From: Paenibacillus pabuli
Lineage (GTDB): Bacteria > Bacillota > Bacilli > Paenibacillales > Paenibacillaceae
Assembly (NCBI RefSeq): GCF_023101145.1
Contig: NZ_CP073714.1
Coordinates: forward strand, 2,294,001 to 2,358,000
Reading direction: 5' to 3'
Length of the DNA stretch: 64,000 nucleotides
In this document: positions 1-9,663 of the stretch, in pieces
Layout of the letters: each line of letters opens with the position of its first letter
How positions within the stretch are numbered: the stretch's first letter is position 1
Translations under genes and position numbers: made by a program
The notes under the pieces: generated by a model
The model's database searches: none
Told to the model about the DNA's origin: nothing
The model's input: only the letters and a program-made list of their open reading frames with translations

Positions 1-1799
1 TCATGATGGTGCTGATCGGTATTTCCGTCATTGTGGCGGGTTATACGATGGGCAGAGTTTTTAAGACTACTCACATTACTGCACTGGAGCAAACGATGGT
101 GCGTGAGATCAACTTGCTGAAAGCGACGTTCCCGTTTCATGATGCGTCCGATCCAAGAAATGCAGCGACACAAAAATATTACTCAGAACGTGCTGTCGAG
201 CTGGATCGACTAACGGATTCACGTGTAACCTTTATTAATAAAGACGGAACGGTTATTGGCGACTCGGAGAGCGATCCCAATTCAATGGACAACCATTTGA
301 ACCGTCAGGAGATCAAAGAAGCGGCTGGGCAAAATTATGGTCAGTCGATTCGTTATAGCGCAACATTGGGGCAGGACATGCTGTATGTGGCGCTTCCTGT
401 GAATTCGGATCAAAGTGATATGATTGACTTACCAAATGGGAAATTTGATGGTTACATTCGGCTATCCATGAGTCTTGAAGCAGTAGATCAGGGTCTGCAG
501 CAGGGCTGGATTTTGATGTTCTTCACCTTGGGCCTTCTGTTCCTGATTGTGGCATTGGTTAGTTATCGGGTTGCGCGGGGACTGACATCACCCATAGAGC
601 ATATTACGAAGGTGGCTCACCGAATCACCAAGTTGGACTATGATGCGAGAGTGGAAGTCACCCGTAATGATGAGATCGGTCAACTGGGGCTTGCCATTAA
701 CGGAATGGCAGACAGCCTCCAGATGCAGCTGAAGACGATCAGAGATAATGAGGCGCTGCTGCAAAGCGTGCTTGCCAACATGACAGGCGGCATTATTATG
801 GTTGATGCAGGTCAATCCATTGCGCTGGTTAATCGGGAAGCGGAGCGTATGCTAGGAATACAGGCAGAGCGGGTTACTGGCAAACCCTATATTGAATTAA
901 AGCGACATTATGAGCTGACACGCACCATTGAAGAGAGTGTTGAGCTGCGGGAACCCATGCATGAAGAAGTCAGTGTATTCAATCCGGTCGAAAAATTGAT
1001 TCGCATTGACGGGGTGCCAATGTCCGAAGATGATGGCGCTTATCGGGGGATGCTCTTCCTCTTACAGGATGTAACGGCAATCCGTAGACTGGAATCGATG
1101 CGCAGTGAGTTCGTAGCGAATGTATCTCATGAGCTCAAGACGCCGGTAGCTGCGGTCAAAGGTTTTGCTGAAACACTTCTTAGCGGTGGGGTACAGGACA
1201 AAGAGACTGAGCGTTCATTCCTGCAGATTATATATGATGAAGGCGACAGACTGAACCGATTAATCGGAGATATTCTGGAGTTGTCCAAAATCGAGTCCAA
1301 ACGGGCTCCACTGCAGTGCTCGCCTGTACATGTGCATTCATTCTTCGAGATGGTTCTGGGTACCCTGTCCAAGGTGGCCGAGAAGAAAGAAATTCGGCTG
1401 GAGATGAATGTACCTGAAGAATTGTATATTGAAGCGGATGAGGATAAAATGAAGCAGATCTTTATTAATCTTTTATCCAACGGCATTAATTATACCCCCG
1501 AGGGTGGTCGTGTAAAATTACAAGTGTCCGTTGAACATAATGAGGACGAAGAAGAGGTTGTATTTGCGGTATCTGACACAGGGATTGGAATTCCGAAGAA
1601 AGATTTGCCGCGGATTTTTGAACGCTTCTATCGGGTGGACAAGGGCAGATCCCGTAATTCGGGGGGGACTGGACTAGGACTTTCGATCGTAAAACATCTG
1701 GTTGAATTACACCATGGCAAACTGGCTGTAGAGAGCGAACTTGGCATGGGAACAACGTTTCGTGTTATCCTTCCATTAATTCAGGATGAAGAAATCTAG
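1..1799 (+). CDS. phoR: PhoR-type sensor histidine kinase (5' end cut by window)
   Basis: Membrane sensor kinase expected to phosphorylate the adjacent PhoP in phosphate starvation. The reading frame is open at the window edge; the first methionine in frame is at 3, but the first membrane segment starts abruptly, so a few N-terminal residues are probably missing. Seen in the 598 residues: a hydrophobic stretch at 1-20, an extracytoplasmic region to about 165, a second membrane segment at about 168-190, HAMP (about 190-245), PAS (about 250-355), HisKA with the phospho-acceptor in SHELKTP (His about 376), and an HATPase domain with N box near 489, DTGIGIP near 525 and GGTGLGLS near 555. The kinase lies upstream of the regulator gene, the reverse of the usual phoP-phoR order. 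Assignment to PhoR rather than WalK rests on the Pho context. Confidence 0.85.
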   Translation, partial: MMVLIGISVIVAGYTMGRVFKTTHITALEQTMVREINLLKATFPFHDASDPRNAATQKYYSERAVELDRLTDSRVTFINKDGTVIGDSESDPNSMDNHLNRQEIKEAAGQNYGQSIRYSATLGQDMLYVALPVNSDQSDMIDLPNGKFDGYIRLSMSLEAVDQGLQQGWILMFFTLGLLFLIVALVSYRVARGLTSPIEHITKVAHRITKLDYDARVEVTRNDEIGQLGLAINGMADSLQMQLKTIRDNEALLQSVLANMTGGIIMVDAGQSIALVNREAERMLGIQAERVTGKPYIELKRHYELTRTIEESVELREPMHEEVSVFNPVEKLIRIDGVPMSEDDGAYRGMLFLLQDVTAIRRLESMRSEFVANVSHELKTPVAAVKGFAETLLSGGVQDKETERSFLQIIYDEGDRLNRLIGDILELSKIESKRAPLQCSPVHVHSFFEMVLGTLSKVAEKKEIRLEMNVPEELYIEADEDKMKQIFINLLSNGINYTPEGGRVKLQVSVEHNEDEEEVVFAVSDTGIGIPKKDLPRIFERFYRVDKGRSRNSGGTGLGLSIVKHLVELHHGKLAVESELGMGTTFRVILPLIQDEEI

Positions 1800-1835
1800 T
1801 GCGATGGAAGTGAAATGTAAAAAGGAATATGCTGT

Positions 1836-1852
1836 TTTACACTGAGTTAACA
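1836..1852 (+). promoter_or_regulatory. Pho box upstream of phoP
   Basis: TTTACA at 1836-1841 and TTAACA at 1847-1852 are direct repeats with 11-base phasing (5-base spacer), the known PhoP-binding arrangement in Bacillus-type Firmicutes. It lies 65 bases before the phoP start, so autoregulation is likely. Confidence 0.65.
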
Positions 1853-1916
1853 AACAGGTGCTAAGATTAAGAAAGTGTTGTGGCAACAGACAACCTATAA
1901 GGAGAGAAGGGGTATC

Positions 1917-2645
1917 ATGGCGCAGCGTTTGCTCGTTATTGAAGACGAACCAACATTATCAAGATTGCTTACGTACAACCTGACACAAGAGGGCTATGAT
2001 GTTATTGCTGAGGATCACGGATCTTCAGGTTATGATCGGGCATTGTCCCAGGAGTTTGATCTTATTCTGCTGGATCTGATGCTCCCTGGAATGAATGGTC
2101 TGGATATTCTGAACAAGTTACGAATTCAGGGTGTAAGCACGCCGGTCATTATTCTCACAGCCAAAAACGGTGAAGCCGAAGTTGTACAAGGCTTAAAATC
2201 AGGTGCCGATGATTATATTACAAAGCCATTTGGTGTATCCGAATTGCTAGCCCGCGTAGATGCGGTGTTAAGACGTTATTCAAACGGTGAAGATTTGCCG
2301 CAGCCAGAGGATAAGGACGGCTCCCGTATTATTTTGGGAGAGCTTGAGATTTACCCTTTGAAGTATGAAGTGACACTGGGCGGACAATCCATAAGTCTTC
2401 GTCCCAAAGAGTTCGAGGTGCTGCTTTATCTGGCCAAGAAACCGGGCGTTGTGCTTACGCGGGATGATCTGATGAATGCGGTCTGGGGCTTCGATTATAT
2501 CGGAGGACAGCGCACGGTCGACGTTCATGTCAGTTCGTTGCGGAAAAAGCTCGAGCTGGACCCGGAGTCGGTTCACATTGATTCGATTCGCGGTGTAGGA
2601 TATAAATTGGTTGTAAAAAGAAAAACTCCCCATCATTCGAGTTAA
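1917..2645 (+). CDS. phoP: PhoP-type response regulator
   Basis: OmpR-family response regulator of 242 residues, partner of the kinase encoded just upstream. The receiver domain (about 3-115) has the acidic pair in EDEP, the phospho-acceptor Asp53 in LLDLMLPG, a switch Thr in ILTAK and Lys in DDYITKPFG. The C-terminal winged helix (about 140-236) has LRPKEFEVLLYL and the RTVDVHVSSLRKKL recognition helix. The ATG at 1917 is chosen because GGAGAGAAGG precedes it by about 6 bases; a longer frame from 1875 has no such site. A Pho box upstream suggests autoregulation. Confidence 0.9.
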   Translation: MAQRLLVIEDEPTLSRLLTYNLTQEGYDVIAEDHGSSGYDRALSQEFDLILLDLMLPGMNGLDILNKLRIQGVSTPVIILTAKNGEAEVVQGLKSGADDYITKPFGVSELLARVDAVLRRYSNGEDLPQPEDKDGSRIILGELEIYPLKYEVTLGGQSISLRPKEFEVLLYLAKKPGVVLTRDDLMNAVWGFDYIGGQRTVDVHVSSLRKKLELDPESVHIDSIRGVGYKLVVKRKTPHHSS

Positions 2646-2664
2646 CAATGATTGGGGAGTTTTA
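2622..2664 (+). terminator. Rho-independent terminator after phoP
   Basis: A long stem (arms 2622-2637 and 2646-2662, each with a CTCCCC or GGGGAG core) ends in TTTT. The left arm overlaps the last codons of phoP. The 3' T-rich flank leads directly into the next Pho box. Confidence 0.8.
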
Positions 2665-2665
2665 T

Positions 2666-2682
2666 TTTACATTCCGTTAACA
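2666..2682 (+). promoter_or_regulatory. Pho box upstream of CBS/MCP gene
   Basis: TTTACA (2666-2671) and TTAACA (2677-2682) with a TTCCG spacer. The same 17 bases recur at 4063-4079 in front of pstB, so the two genes probably share PhoP control. Confidence 0.65.
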
Positions 2683-2797
2683 TAAAGAATCATTTTCCTT
2701 TACGTATAGGGAGTAGGATGAAGCTGTCTGAGTGATACTTTATACCTATATATCCCACCTCAGGACGGAGCTCATACGTAAAGGAGATTGCGCATTT

Positions 2798-3991
2798 ATG
2801 CCCATGTTGCTCGAAGTGAAGCCCGACCAGTCCAAAGAAATGATACATTCGCAGCAAGAACAAGCCATTGCTCCCATTGGAGAACAAAAAGATGAAGAAG
2901 AAGTTGTGGCCACCAAAGAACATGCAATTTCTTTAAGGGACTATTGTCGTCAAATACCTGTAGTTGGCGTTCATACGACCTGTGGGGAAGCGGCAAGCCT
3001 GTTGAATCAGGATCAGGAGTACCCTTGTATTGTATTATGTGATGAGGGCATGCAGCCTTCAGGTTTGTTAATGAGAGAGACGTTATACCGGATGCTGAAT
3101 GGACGCTTTGCGGCAGATCTTTTCTATCGGAAGCCGGTTGTACATGCAGCGGACTCTTCTCCAGTCATTGTCGATGTGCACGCAGAAGCGACCGAGATTA
3201 TTGATATCGCTCTGGCTCGCAGCGAGCAATATTTCTACGATTGTTTGATCGTTACGGAAGAAGACCGATTGCTGGGTGTGCTGACGATGAGGGATGTCAT
3301 GTCCCTTTCCCGTAAGTTGCAGCATGTCGCTTCGGAAGAACGTGTACATATTATTACACAGAGCAGACAGGAAATAACGAGAATTAACGACTCGGTCACC
3401 AAACTGGTTCAAGCAGCTCAAAAGACGGGGGAAGAAGCATCACAGATCATGCAGTTGTCTGAACGGGGAGCGAGCAGTCTCAGTCAGGTTGACGCTTCAT
3501 ATAACCGTGTATATCAGCATATGGAGGGTCAGCAGAAGCACGCTGATGACATGCTGAGCTCCATCGACACGGGTTCCGGGATGGCACGCTCCATTCGTTC
3601 ATTGGCTGACCAAAGTGGGCTACTCGCGATGAATGCTTCCATTGAAGCAGCGCATGCGGGAGAGTACGGACGGGGCTTCCAGGTCGTGGCTGGAGAGATT
3701 CGCATACTTGCCAAGCAAACCCGTGAGGTAGCGGGAAATATGTCCTCTTTGCTGGATGACATTGGGGAATTGACCAGACAGACAGTAGAACTGGTGAGAG
3801 CAAGCGCGGCAGAGATTGACAGCAGCTCCGTTCATGTAAACGAGGGAGGAGCTGCGTTCAAACAGCTGAAAACGGCTGTAGCGGGCATGTCCCACATTGC
3901 AGAGGATATTGCGCTGGAAGGCAAAACGGCTGGTGAAATGGCAGAGCACATTCGGGAGAGACTGGAAGAGATGGTTCAGGCGGATGACTAA
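2798..3991 (+). CDS. CBS-domain soluble methyl-accepting chemotaxis-like protein
   Basis: Cytoplasmic protein of 397 residues. After a Glu/Gln-rich leader (1-45), residues about 48-180 form a CBS pair (PVVGVHTTCGEAASLL, then DRLLGVLTMRDVMSLSR). Residues about 195-395 are an all-helical signalling domain with the chemoreceptor hairpin-tip pattern LADQSGLLAMNASIEAAHAG followed by GRGFQVVAGEIR. No membrane segment is seen. Start at 2798 follows AAAGGAG by 11 bases. Family knowledge: this tip binds CheA/CheW. Location between phoP and pstB, behind a Pho box, suggests coupling of phosphate state to chemotaxis or a related signalling array; that is inference. Confidence 0.8.
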   Translation: MPMLLEVKPDQSKEMIHSQQEQAIAPIGEQKDEEEVVATKEHAISLRDYCRQIPVVGVHTTCGEAASLLNQDQEYPCIVLCDEGMQPSGLLMRETLYRMLNGRFAADLFYRKPVVHAADSSPVIVDVHAEATEIIDIALARSEQYFYDCLIVTEEDRLLGVLTMRDVMSLSRKLQHVASEERVHIITQSRQEITRINDSVTKLVQAAQKTGEEASQIMQLSERGASSLSQVDASYNRVYQHMEGQQKHADDMLSSIDTGSGMARSIRSLADQSGLLAMNASIEAAHAGEYGRGFQVVAGEIRILAKQTREVAGNMSSLLDDIGELTRQTVELVRASAAEIDSSSVHVNEGGAAFKQLKTAVAGMSHIAEDIALEGKTAGEMAEHIRERLEEMVQADD

Positions 3992-4062
3992 ATGAAGAAA
4001 GAGCGGGCATCATTCATACACAATGATCGGATAGGGGGTCATGAGTGTGAAAGATGTCTCTT

Positions 4063-4079
4063 TTTACATTCCGTTAACA
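4063..4079 (+). promoter_or_regulatory. Pho box upstream of pstB
   Basis: TTTACA (4063-4068), TTCCG, TTAACA (4074-4079), identical to the box at 2666. A further partial TTTTACA lies near 4093. Predicted PhoP site for a pstB-phoU transcript. Confidence 0.65.
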
Positions 4080-4209
4080 TGAAAGTGATACTGTTTTTAC
4101 AATGAGAGGGTAGGATATTATAGATGACCGAGAGCCAGGTTCAATCATTGGCATCGGTCTACGTCAAGGGAATCTGGTTATCCCTGTCGCGAAGGAGAAG
4201 TGAACATCC

Positions 4210-4965
4210 ATGAAGGACCTCATTCATATTGAAAAACTTAATTTATATTATGATACGCATCACGCGCTTAAAAATATATCGATGGACCTGCCGGAGAAGA
4301 CGGTTACCGCGTTTATCGGTCCGTCAGGTTGCGGTAAATCGACCTTGCTTCGTACATTGAATCGGATGAATGACATGATTCCAGGCGTACGTGTGGAAGG
4401 ACAAGTTATGTTGGGCGGTTCCGACATTTATAGCAATGACATTGAAGTCGAGACGCTACGCAAGCGTGTCGGAATGGTGTTTCAGCAGCCGAACCCTTTT
4501 CCAAAATCCATCTACGATAACGTGGCCTATGGACCAAGACTTCATGGGGTGACAAAAAAGGCCGAGCTTGATCAGTTGGTTGAACAAAGTCTTGTTCATG
4601 CTGCTCTGTGGGATGAAGTAAAGGATGTGCAAAAAAAATCGGCACTCAGTCTTTCTGGAGGACAACAGCAGCGGCTTTGTATTGCACGTGCACTGGCCGT
4701 TCAGCCTGACGTGCTGCTGATGGATGAAGCAACGTCTGCACTTGATCCGATCTCGACGCTCAAAATTGAGGAATTGGTCAAGGAGCTGCACCACAAATAC
4801 ACGATTGTGATGGTAACCCACAACATGCACCAGGCTGCACGGGTTTCCGGTCGTACTGTATTCTTCCTGAATGGTGAGGTGGTGGAGGCAGCGGATACCG
4901 AAACATTATTCTCCACACCGCAGGATTCCAGAACCGAGGATTATATATCCGGACGGTTCGGATAA
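4210..4965 (+). CDS. pstB: Phosphate ABC transporter ATP-binding protein PstB
   Basis: ATPase subunit of the high-affinity phosphate importer, 251 residues, the family length. Walker [10 protein letters not shown] at about 37-45, Q-loop in [18 protein letters not shown] signature LSGGQQQR at about 149, Walker [14 protein letters not shown] at about 167, and H-loop MVTHNM. The PstB hallmark LRTLNRMND follows the P-loop. pstS, pstC and pstA are not next to it, so the permease must be encoded elsewhere. It is followed 63 bases later by phoU. RBS GAAGGAGAAG precedes the ATG. Confidence 0.93.
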   Translation: MKDLIHIEKLNLYYDTHHALKNISMDLPEKTVTAFIGPSGCGKSTLLRTLNRMNDMIPGVRVEGQVMLGGSDIYSNDIEVETLRKRVGMVFQQPNPFPKSIYDNVAYGPRLHGVTKKAELDQLVEQSLVHAALWDEVKDVQKKSALSLSGGQQQRLCIARALAVQPDVLLMDEATSALDPISTLKIEELVKELHHKYTIVMVTHNMHQAARVSGRTVFFLNGEVVEAADTETLFSTPQDSRTEDYISGRFG

Positions 4966-5028
4966 GCAAACTGAGTTCGAACGATCCCGGCGTGTCCGGA
5001 GATGATGGATAAGGAGGACATGGAATCT

Positions 5029-5688
5029 ATGATTCGCAGAAAAGAATTTGATCAGGAGCTTGAGGAACTGCGCACACTGCTTCGGCAAATGGGTGAGCAT
5101 GTAGGCACAGCGTTGGATGGTGCTATTGAAAGTTTACAGACGATGGATGCCGAGAAAGCTCAGGTCATCATCAAGAATGATGCGAATCTGAATGCCCTGG
5201 AAGACAAGATTATGGAACTGGGTTCCAAACTTATCATTACACAACAGCCGGTAGCGAAAGATTTGCGACGCATTATCGTTGCCTTCAAAATCTCAAGTGA
5301 CCTGGAGCGTATGGGTGATCTTGCGCTGGATGTGGCAAAAGTGACCCTTCGTATGGATGGGCAGCAGCTCATCAAACCACTTGTGGATATTCCAAGAATG
5401 GCGGAAATAGTGAAAGCCATGATTGAGGAATCCATCGAATCCTTCCTGAAAGAAAATACGGATCTGGCCTACAAAATGGCTCAGACCGATGATCAGGTTG
5501 ACCAATTGTACAGTCATATGATCAGTGACCTCTACTCGTTTATGACAGACCATCCGAACAAGGCTTCCCAAGCGATGCTTTTGATGCTGGTCGGACGTTA
5601 CATCGAACGGATTGGTGACCATGCAACAAATATTGGTGAGAGCACGGTGTATCTGGTAACAGGGAAACGCCCTGACTTGAATCAATAG
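5029..5688 (+). CDS. phoU: Phosphate signalling protein PhoU
   Basis: Negative regulator linking Pst transport activity to PhoR, 219 residues from the preferred start, matching the usual length. Two helical-bundle repeats each carry the metal-binding signature: SSDLERMGDLALDVAK near 95 and GRYIERIGDHATNIGE near 190. Upstream ATG codons at 5002 and 5020 are in frame, but AAGGAGG at 5011-5017 is best spaced for 5029, giving the typical MIRRKEFD N-terminus. Likely co-transcribed with pstB. Confidence 0.9.
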   Translation: MIRRKEFDQELEELRTLLRQMGEHVGTALDGAIESLQTMDAEKAQVIIKNDANLNALEDKIMELGSKLIITQQPVAKDLRRIIVAFKISSDLERMGDLALDVAKVTLRMDGQQLIKPLVDIPRMAEIVKAMIEESIESFLKENTDLAYKMAQTDDQVDQLYSHMISDLYSFMTDHPNKASQAMLLMLVGRYIERIGDHATNIGESTVYLVTGKRPDLNQ

Positions 5689-5728
5689 GTAACCGCTTTT
5701 AGTTGAATTGGGGTATCATTTGTAACGA

Positions 5729-5793
5729 AATGAAGGGACTTTCTCTCGGGCGGCCTGTGATCAGGCCATCTGCGGAGGGAGTTCCTTTTTTGC
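5729..5793 (+). terminator. Terminator after phoU
   Basis: Outer arms AAGGGACT (5732-5739) and AGTTCCTT run into six T residues; an inner GGCCTG/CAGGCC hairpin lies in the loop. The rest of the 218-base gap to polA is AT-rich and holds a possible weak sigma-A promoter (TATCAT at 5851). Confidence 0.75.
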
Positions 5794-5906
5794 AGGCAGA
5801 TGATGACATGTAAAAATGACTAATTTTTTTGTTGTAACTGATGTGTATGGTATCATGAGAGTAGATGTAATTGAAGGATTGACCATACGATACGCGAGGT
5901 GCTGGA

Positions 5907-8561
5907 ATGGACAAGTTTATTCTTATAGATGGAAATAGCATTATTTACAGAGCGTTTTTTGCAATGCCGCCGTTAACGAACTCGAAAGGTTTGCACACCA
6001 ATGCGGTGTACGGCTTCACCACGATGCTGCTGCGCCTGTTGGAAGAGCATAAACCGACACATGTGATGGTGGCATTTGATGCAGGCAAAGTCACGTTCCG
6101 GCACGAAGGTTATGAGGAGTATAAGGGTGGCCGGGAGAAAACACCGCCGGAGTTGTCGGAACAATTTCCGCTGCTGAAAGAGCTGCTTAAGGGCTTCGGC
6201 ATAGCCCAGTTTGAGCTTGCGGGATTCGAAGCGGATGACATCATTGGAACATTAACGAAACGTGCGGATGAAGCCGGAAGACAGGTTCTCGTTGTGTCGG
6301 GTGACAAAGATATGTTGCAGCTTGCCTCTGAACATGTGCATATCGGGCTTACTCGTAAAGGGGTAACCGAGATTGAGCTGTACGATCCTGCTCAGATTAA
6401 GGAGCGCTATGGTCTGACTCCGTTGCAAATTATTGACCTTAAAGGCCTGATGGGCGATACGTCAGACAATATTCCGGGCATTCCCGGCGTTGGAGAGAAA
6501 ACGGCTCTGAAGCTGCTGCACCAGTTCGGTTCGGTTGAGGAAGTTCTTAACGGCACAGGTGAGTTAAAGGGCAAAATGAAAGAAAAAATTGAGGCTCACG
6601 CTGAAGATGCCCGTATGAGCAAGCAGCTTGCCACGATCCACCGTGAAGTTCCATTGGAACAAACTTGGGAAGATATGCAGTTCGCAGGGTTAAAAGAGGA
6701 ACTGGCAGGTCCGGCTTTGGCCAAGCTCGAATTCAAGTCTTTGCTTGAGCGTCTGTCCTTCCGAGGAAGTGTAGTTTCTGAACAGGAAGCCGTTCCAGCT
6801 GCTGCGGTGGAGTCCTCCGTTGCAACAGAAGAAACGATTAGTGAACTATTCGGTTCACTCAAATCCATTGATGTGCTGCATGTGGAGACACATGGTGATA
6901 ACCCACATCAGGCGAAGTTAATCGGACTTGCTGTTGGTTCAGCCGGAACATATACATTCTTGTCCCCTGAATTGCTTCAGTCAGAAGCTGCTGCACCCGT
7001 ACGAGAATGGCTGGGGAATGCAGAACAACCCAAACGTGGCTATGATTTGCACCGTGTCGACCTGGCGCTGCATGCGCATGGTATTGAGTTTGCGGGAGCA
7101 TCCTTTGATGTGCAGCTTGCTGCCTATTTGCTTGATCCAACCGAATCCAATCAGACGATCAGCGGCCTGACCACGAAGTATGGTCTGCCTTCCCTTGTTG
7201 AGGATGATACGGTTATGGGCAAGGGTGCAAAATACAGAGTGCCTGAGGCGGATATACTGGGCGATTTTCTGTGTCGCAAAGCAGCGGCAGTAGCAGCCAT
7301 TATTCCACTCCAGGAGCAGGCGCTTGAAACCAATGAGATGAATTCGCTTTTCCATGAACTGGAGATGCCGTTGTCACGTATTCTTGCTGATATGGAGAAA
7401 CAGGGGATTAAGGCGAATACTTCAGATTTGCAGGCATTAGGCAGCGAATTTGAAGAAAATATCAGCAGGTTGATGGCGGAAATCTACAAGCTTTCCGGTA
7501 CGGAGTTCAATCTGAATTCGCCGAAACAGCTGGGTGAGATTTTATTCGATAAACTTGGTCTGCCTGTAGTGAAGAAAACAAAGACAGGATACTCTACGGA
7601 TGCCGAAGTATTGGAGAAGCTGGCTCCATATAATGATGTGGTTAAGCATATTTTGCAATATCGTCAACTTGCCAAGCTACAGTCCACATATGTAGAAGGA
7701 CTTCTCAAAGAGATCTCGGATAAAGATGGCAAGGTGCATACGTTCTACCGGCAAACGATCGCGGCTACCGGCCGTCTGAGCAGCCAGTTCCCGAACTTGC
7801 AGAACATTCCGATTCGTATGGAGGAAGGCCGCAAAATCAGGAAGGTATTTGTTCCTTCTGAACCGGGATGGTCTATCCTTGCAGCAGACTATTCGCAGAT
7901 TGAACTGCGCGTACTCGCACATATTTCAGATGATGAGCGTCTGAAGGAAGCTTTTGTCCAGGATATGGATATCCATACCAAGACAGCCTCCGATGTGTTT
8001 GGCGTGAAGCCTGAAGAAGTAGATGGAGACATGCGTCGTTCAGCCAAGGCAGTTAACTTTGGGATTGTATATGGCATCAGTGATTACGGTCTCTCGCAGA
8101 ACCTGCACATCACACGGAAAGAGGCAGCGCAGTTTATTGATCAATATTTTGAAGTGTTCCAGGGTGTTCGCCGATACATGGACGACATTGTGAAGGAAGC
8201 GCGCCAGGACGGATATGTCAAAACACTGCTGGAACGTCGTCGTTATCTGCCAGAGATCAACGCTAGCAATTTTAACCTGCGTTCCTTCGCAGAACGGACA
8301 GCGATGAATACGCCGATTCAGGGAACTGCGGCTGATATTATCAAACTGGCTATGGTACAGATGGATGAAGCACTGCGTGAACGCAAGCTGGAGAGCCGTA
8401 TGTTACTTCAGGTGCACGATGAGCTTGTATTTGAAGTGCCTGCGGATGAGCTGGAACTGATGAAAGAGTTGGTTCCTTCGGTGATGGAAAACGCATTGAA
8501 GCTTTCCGTGCCGCTGAAAGCGGAAGTCAGTTATGGTGAAAACTGGTACGAAGCTAAATAA
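5907..8561 (+). CDS. polA: DNA polymerase I
   Basis: Repair and Okazaki-fragment polymerase, 884 residues. The N-terminal 5'-3' exonuclease domain (about 1-290) has LIDGNSIIYRAFF, FEADDIIGT and GDTSDNIPGIPGVGEKTA. The middle domain (about 310-480) lacks the full DEDD acidic set, as in other Bacillales enzymes, so proofreading is probably absent. The polymerase domain has motif A DYSQIELRVLAH (about 660), motif B RRSAKAVNFGIVYG (about 710) and motif C LLQVHDELVFEVP (about 835). Start ATG has GAGGTGCTGG upstream. Followed by mutM, a base-excision repair gene. Confidence 0.96.
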   Translation: MDKFILIDGNSIIYRAFFAMPPLTNSKGLHTNAVYGFTTMLLRLLEEHKPTHVMVAFDAGKVTFRHEGYEEYKGGREKTPPELSEQFPLLKELLKGFGIAQFELAGFEADDIIGTLTKRADEAGRQVLVVSGDKDMLQLASEHVHIGLTRKGVTEIELYDPAQIKERYGLTPLQIIDLKGLMGDTSDNIPGIPGVGEKTALKLLHQFGSVEEVLNGTGELKGKMKEKIEAHAEDARMSKQLATIHREVPLEQTWEDMQFAGLKEELAGPALAKLEFKSLLERLSFRGSVVSEQEAVPAAAVESSVATEETISELFGSLKSIDVLHVETHGDNPHQAKLIGLAVGSAGTYTFLSPELLQSEAAAPVREWLGNAEQPKRGYDLHRVDLALHAHGIEFAGASFDVQLAAYLLDPTESNQTISGLTTKYGLPSLVEDDTVMGKGAKYRVPEADILGDFLCRKAAAVAAIIPLQEQALETNEMNSLFHELEMPLSRILADMEKQGIKANTSDLQALGSEFEENISRLMAEIYKLSGTEFNLNSPKQLGEILFDKLGLPVVKKTKTGYSTDAEVLEKLAPYNDVVKHILQYRQLAKLQSTYVEGLLKEISDKDGKVHTFYRQTIAATGRLSSQFPNLQNIPIRMEEGRKIRKVFVPSEPGWSILAADYSQIELRVLAHISDDERLKEAFVQDMDIHTKTASDVFGVKPEEVDGDMRRSAKAVNFGIVYGISDYGLSQNLHITRKEAAQFIDQYFEVFQGVRRYMDDIVKEARQDGYVKTLLERRRYLPEINASNFNLRSFAERTAMNTPIQGTAADIIKLAMVQMDEALRERKLESRMLLQVHDELVFEVPADELELMKELVPSVMENALKLSVPLKAEVSYGENWYEAK

Positions 8562-8679
8562 CAACAGACCCCAAGCGGGATTTCCGTATTTAACAAAATG
8601 TCTTTCAACTGTTTTCGACACAAGAAAGGGTCCCGCTGAACGCCATCTTCCGTTATAATATAAGGGAGGTGAGAACATC

Positions 8680-9510
8680 ATGCCGGAATTACCGGAAGTC
8701 GAAACAGTCAGAAGAACATTGAATCAACTTATTGTTGGCAAGACCATTGACTCAGTTACCGTTAGCTTGCCGCGGATTATTCAGCGGCCGGACGACATAG
8801 ATGCATTTGCAATGGAACTCGCAGGACATACCGTAACCGGTGTGGAGCGAAGAGGCAAGTTTTTGCGTATTTTGCTGGACGGGCTGGTGCTTGTCTCCCA
8901 TCTGCGGATGGAAGGAAGGTACGGAGTGTACCAAAAGCATGAGGAAGTGGAGAAACATACCCATGTCATCTTTCACTTTACCGATGGTACAGAATTACGT
9001 TACAAAGATGTCCGTCAATTTGGTACAATGCATCTCTTCAATGCAGGGGAGGAGTTGGTATCCAAACCTTTGGTAAAACTTGGGCTGGAGCCGCTGGAGC
9101 CTGCATTTACCGCAGCTGCTTTCCGTGAGGCTGTTGGCAAACGGACAACCAAAATCAAGGCCGTGTTGTTAAATCAGGCATATGTAGTCGGCATCGGGAA
9201 TATTTATGTGGACGAGGCCTTGTTTCGAGCAGGCATTCATCCAGAGACCATTGCCAAGACATTGACCGAAGCCCAGTTAACCGTGCTGCATGAAGCGATC
9301 GTGGCTACGCTGCAGGATGCGGTGGATGCAGGTGGGTCTTCCATTAAGTCCTATGTGAACGGACAGGGCGAGATGGGCATGTTCCAGCACCAGTTGAAAA
9401 TATATGGACGCAAGTCCGAGCCCTGTGCAACCTGCGGTACATTAATTGAAAAGAGCGTAGTAGGCGGTAGAGGTACACATTACTGTCCGAAGTGTCAACC
9501 GCTGCTCTAA
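8680..9510 (+). CDS. mutM: Formamidopyrimidine-DNA glycosylase
   Basis: Bifunctional glycosylase/AP lyase that removes 8-oxoguanine, 276 residues. The mature N-terminus PELPEVE supplies the catalytic Pro2 and Glu3; Lys in RRGKFLRILLDG fits the conserved beta-turn; GIGNIYVDEALFRAGIHP is the helix-two-turn-helix; the C-terminal zinc finger is CATCG...CPKC. RBS GGGAGGTGAG is 7 bases from the ATG. Located directly after polA, a common repair cluster. Confidence 0.95.
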   Translation: MPELPEVETVRRTLNQLIVGKTIDSVTVSLPRIIQRPDDIDAFAMELAGHTVTGVERRGKFLRILLDGLVLVSHLRMEGRYGVYQKHEEVEKHTHVIFHFTDGTELRYKDVRQFGTMHLFNAGEELVSKPLVKLGLEPLEPAFTAAAFREAVGKRTTKIKAVLLNQAYVVGIGNIYVDEALFRAGIHPETIAKTLTEAQLTVLHEAIVATLQDAVDAGGSSIKSYVNGQGEMGMFQHQLKIYGRKSEPCATCGTLIEKSVVGGRGTHYCPKCQPLL

Positions 9511-9663
9511 ATTGGTGGATGGGTTTGGCAGCATGAACGAAATCGTCAAATTGTAGCACCCTTGGATTCCTCCCTCCATATACTGATATGGCAGAAATAA
9601 GCGGGCGTATGCCTACTGGCAGTTGCCGGTGGGAACGAGTTCCGCACAGGGGAGGAATCCGGG

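Noticed and set aside
6928..7170. ORF inside polA in another frame
   Set aside because: Shadow of the polA coding frame; no RBS or family match.
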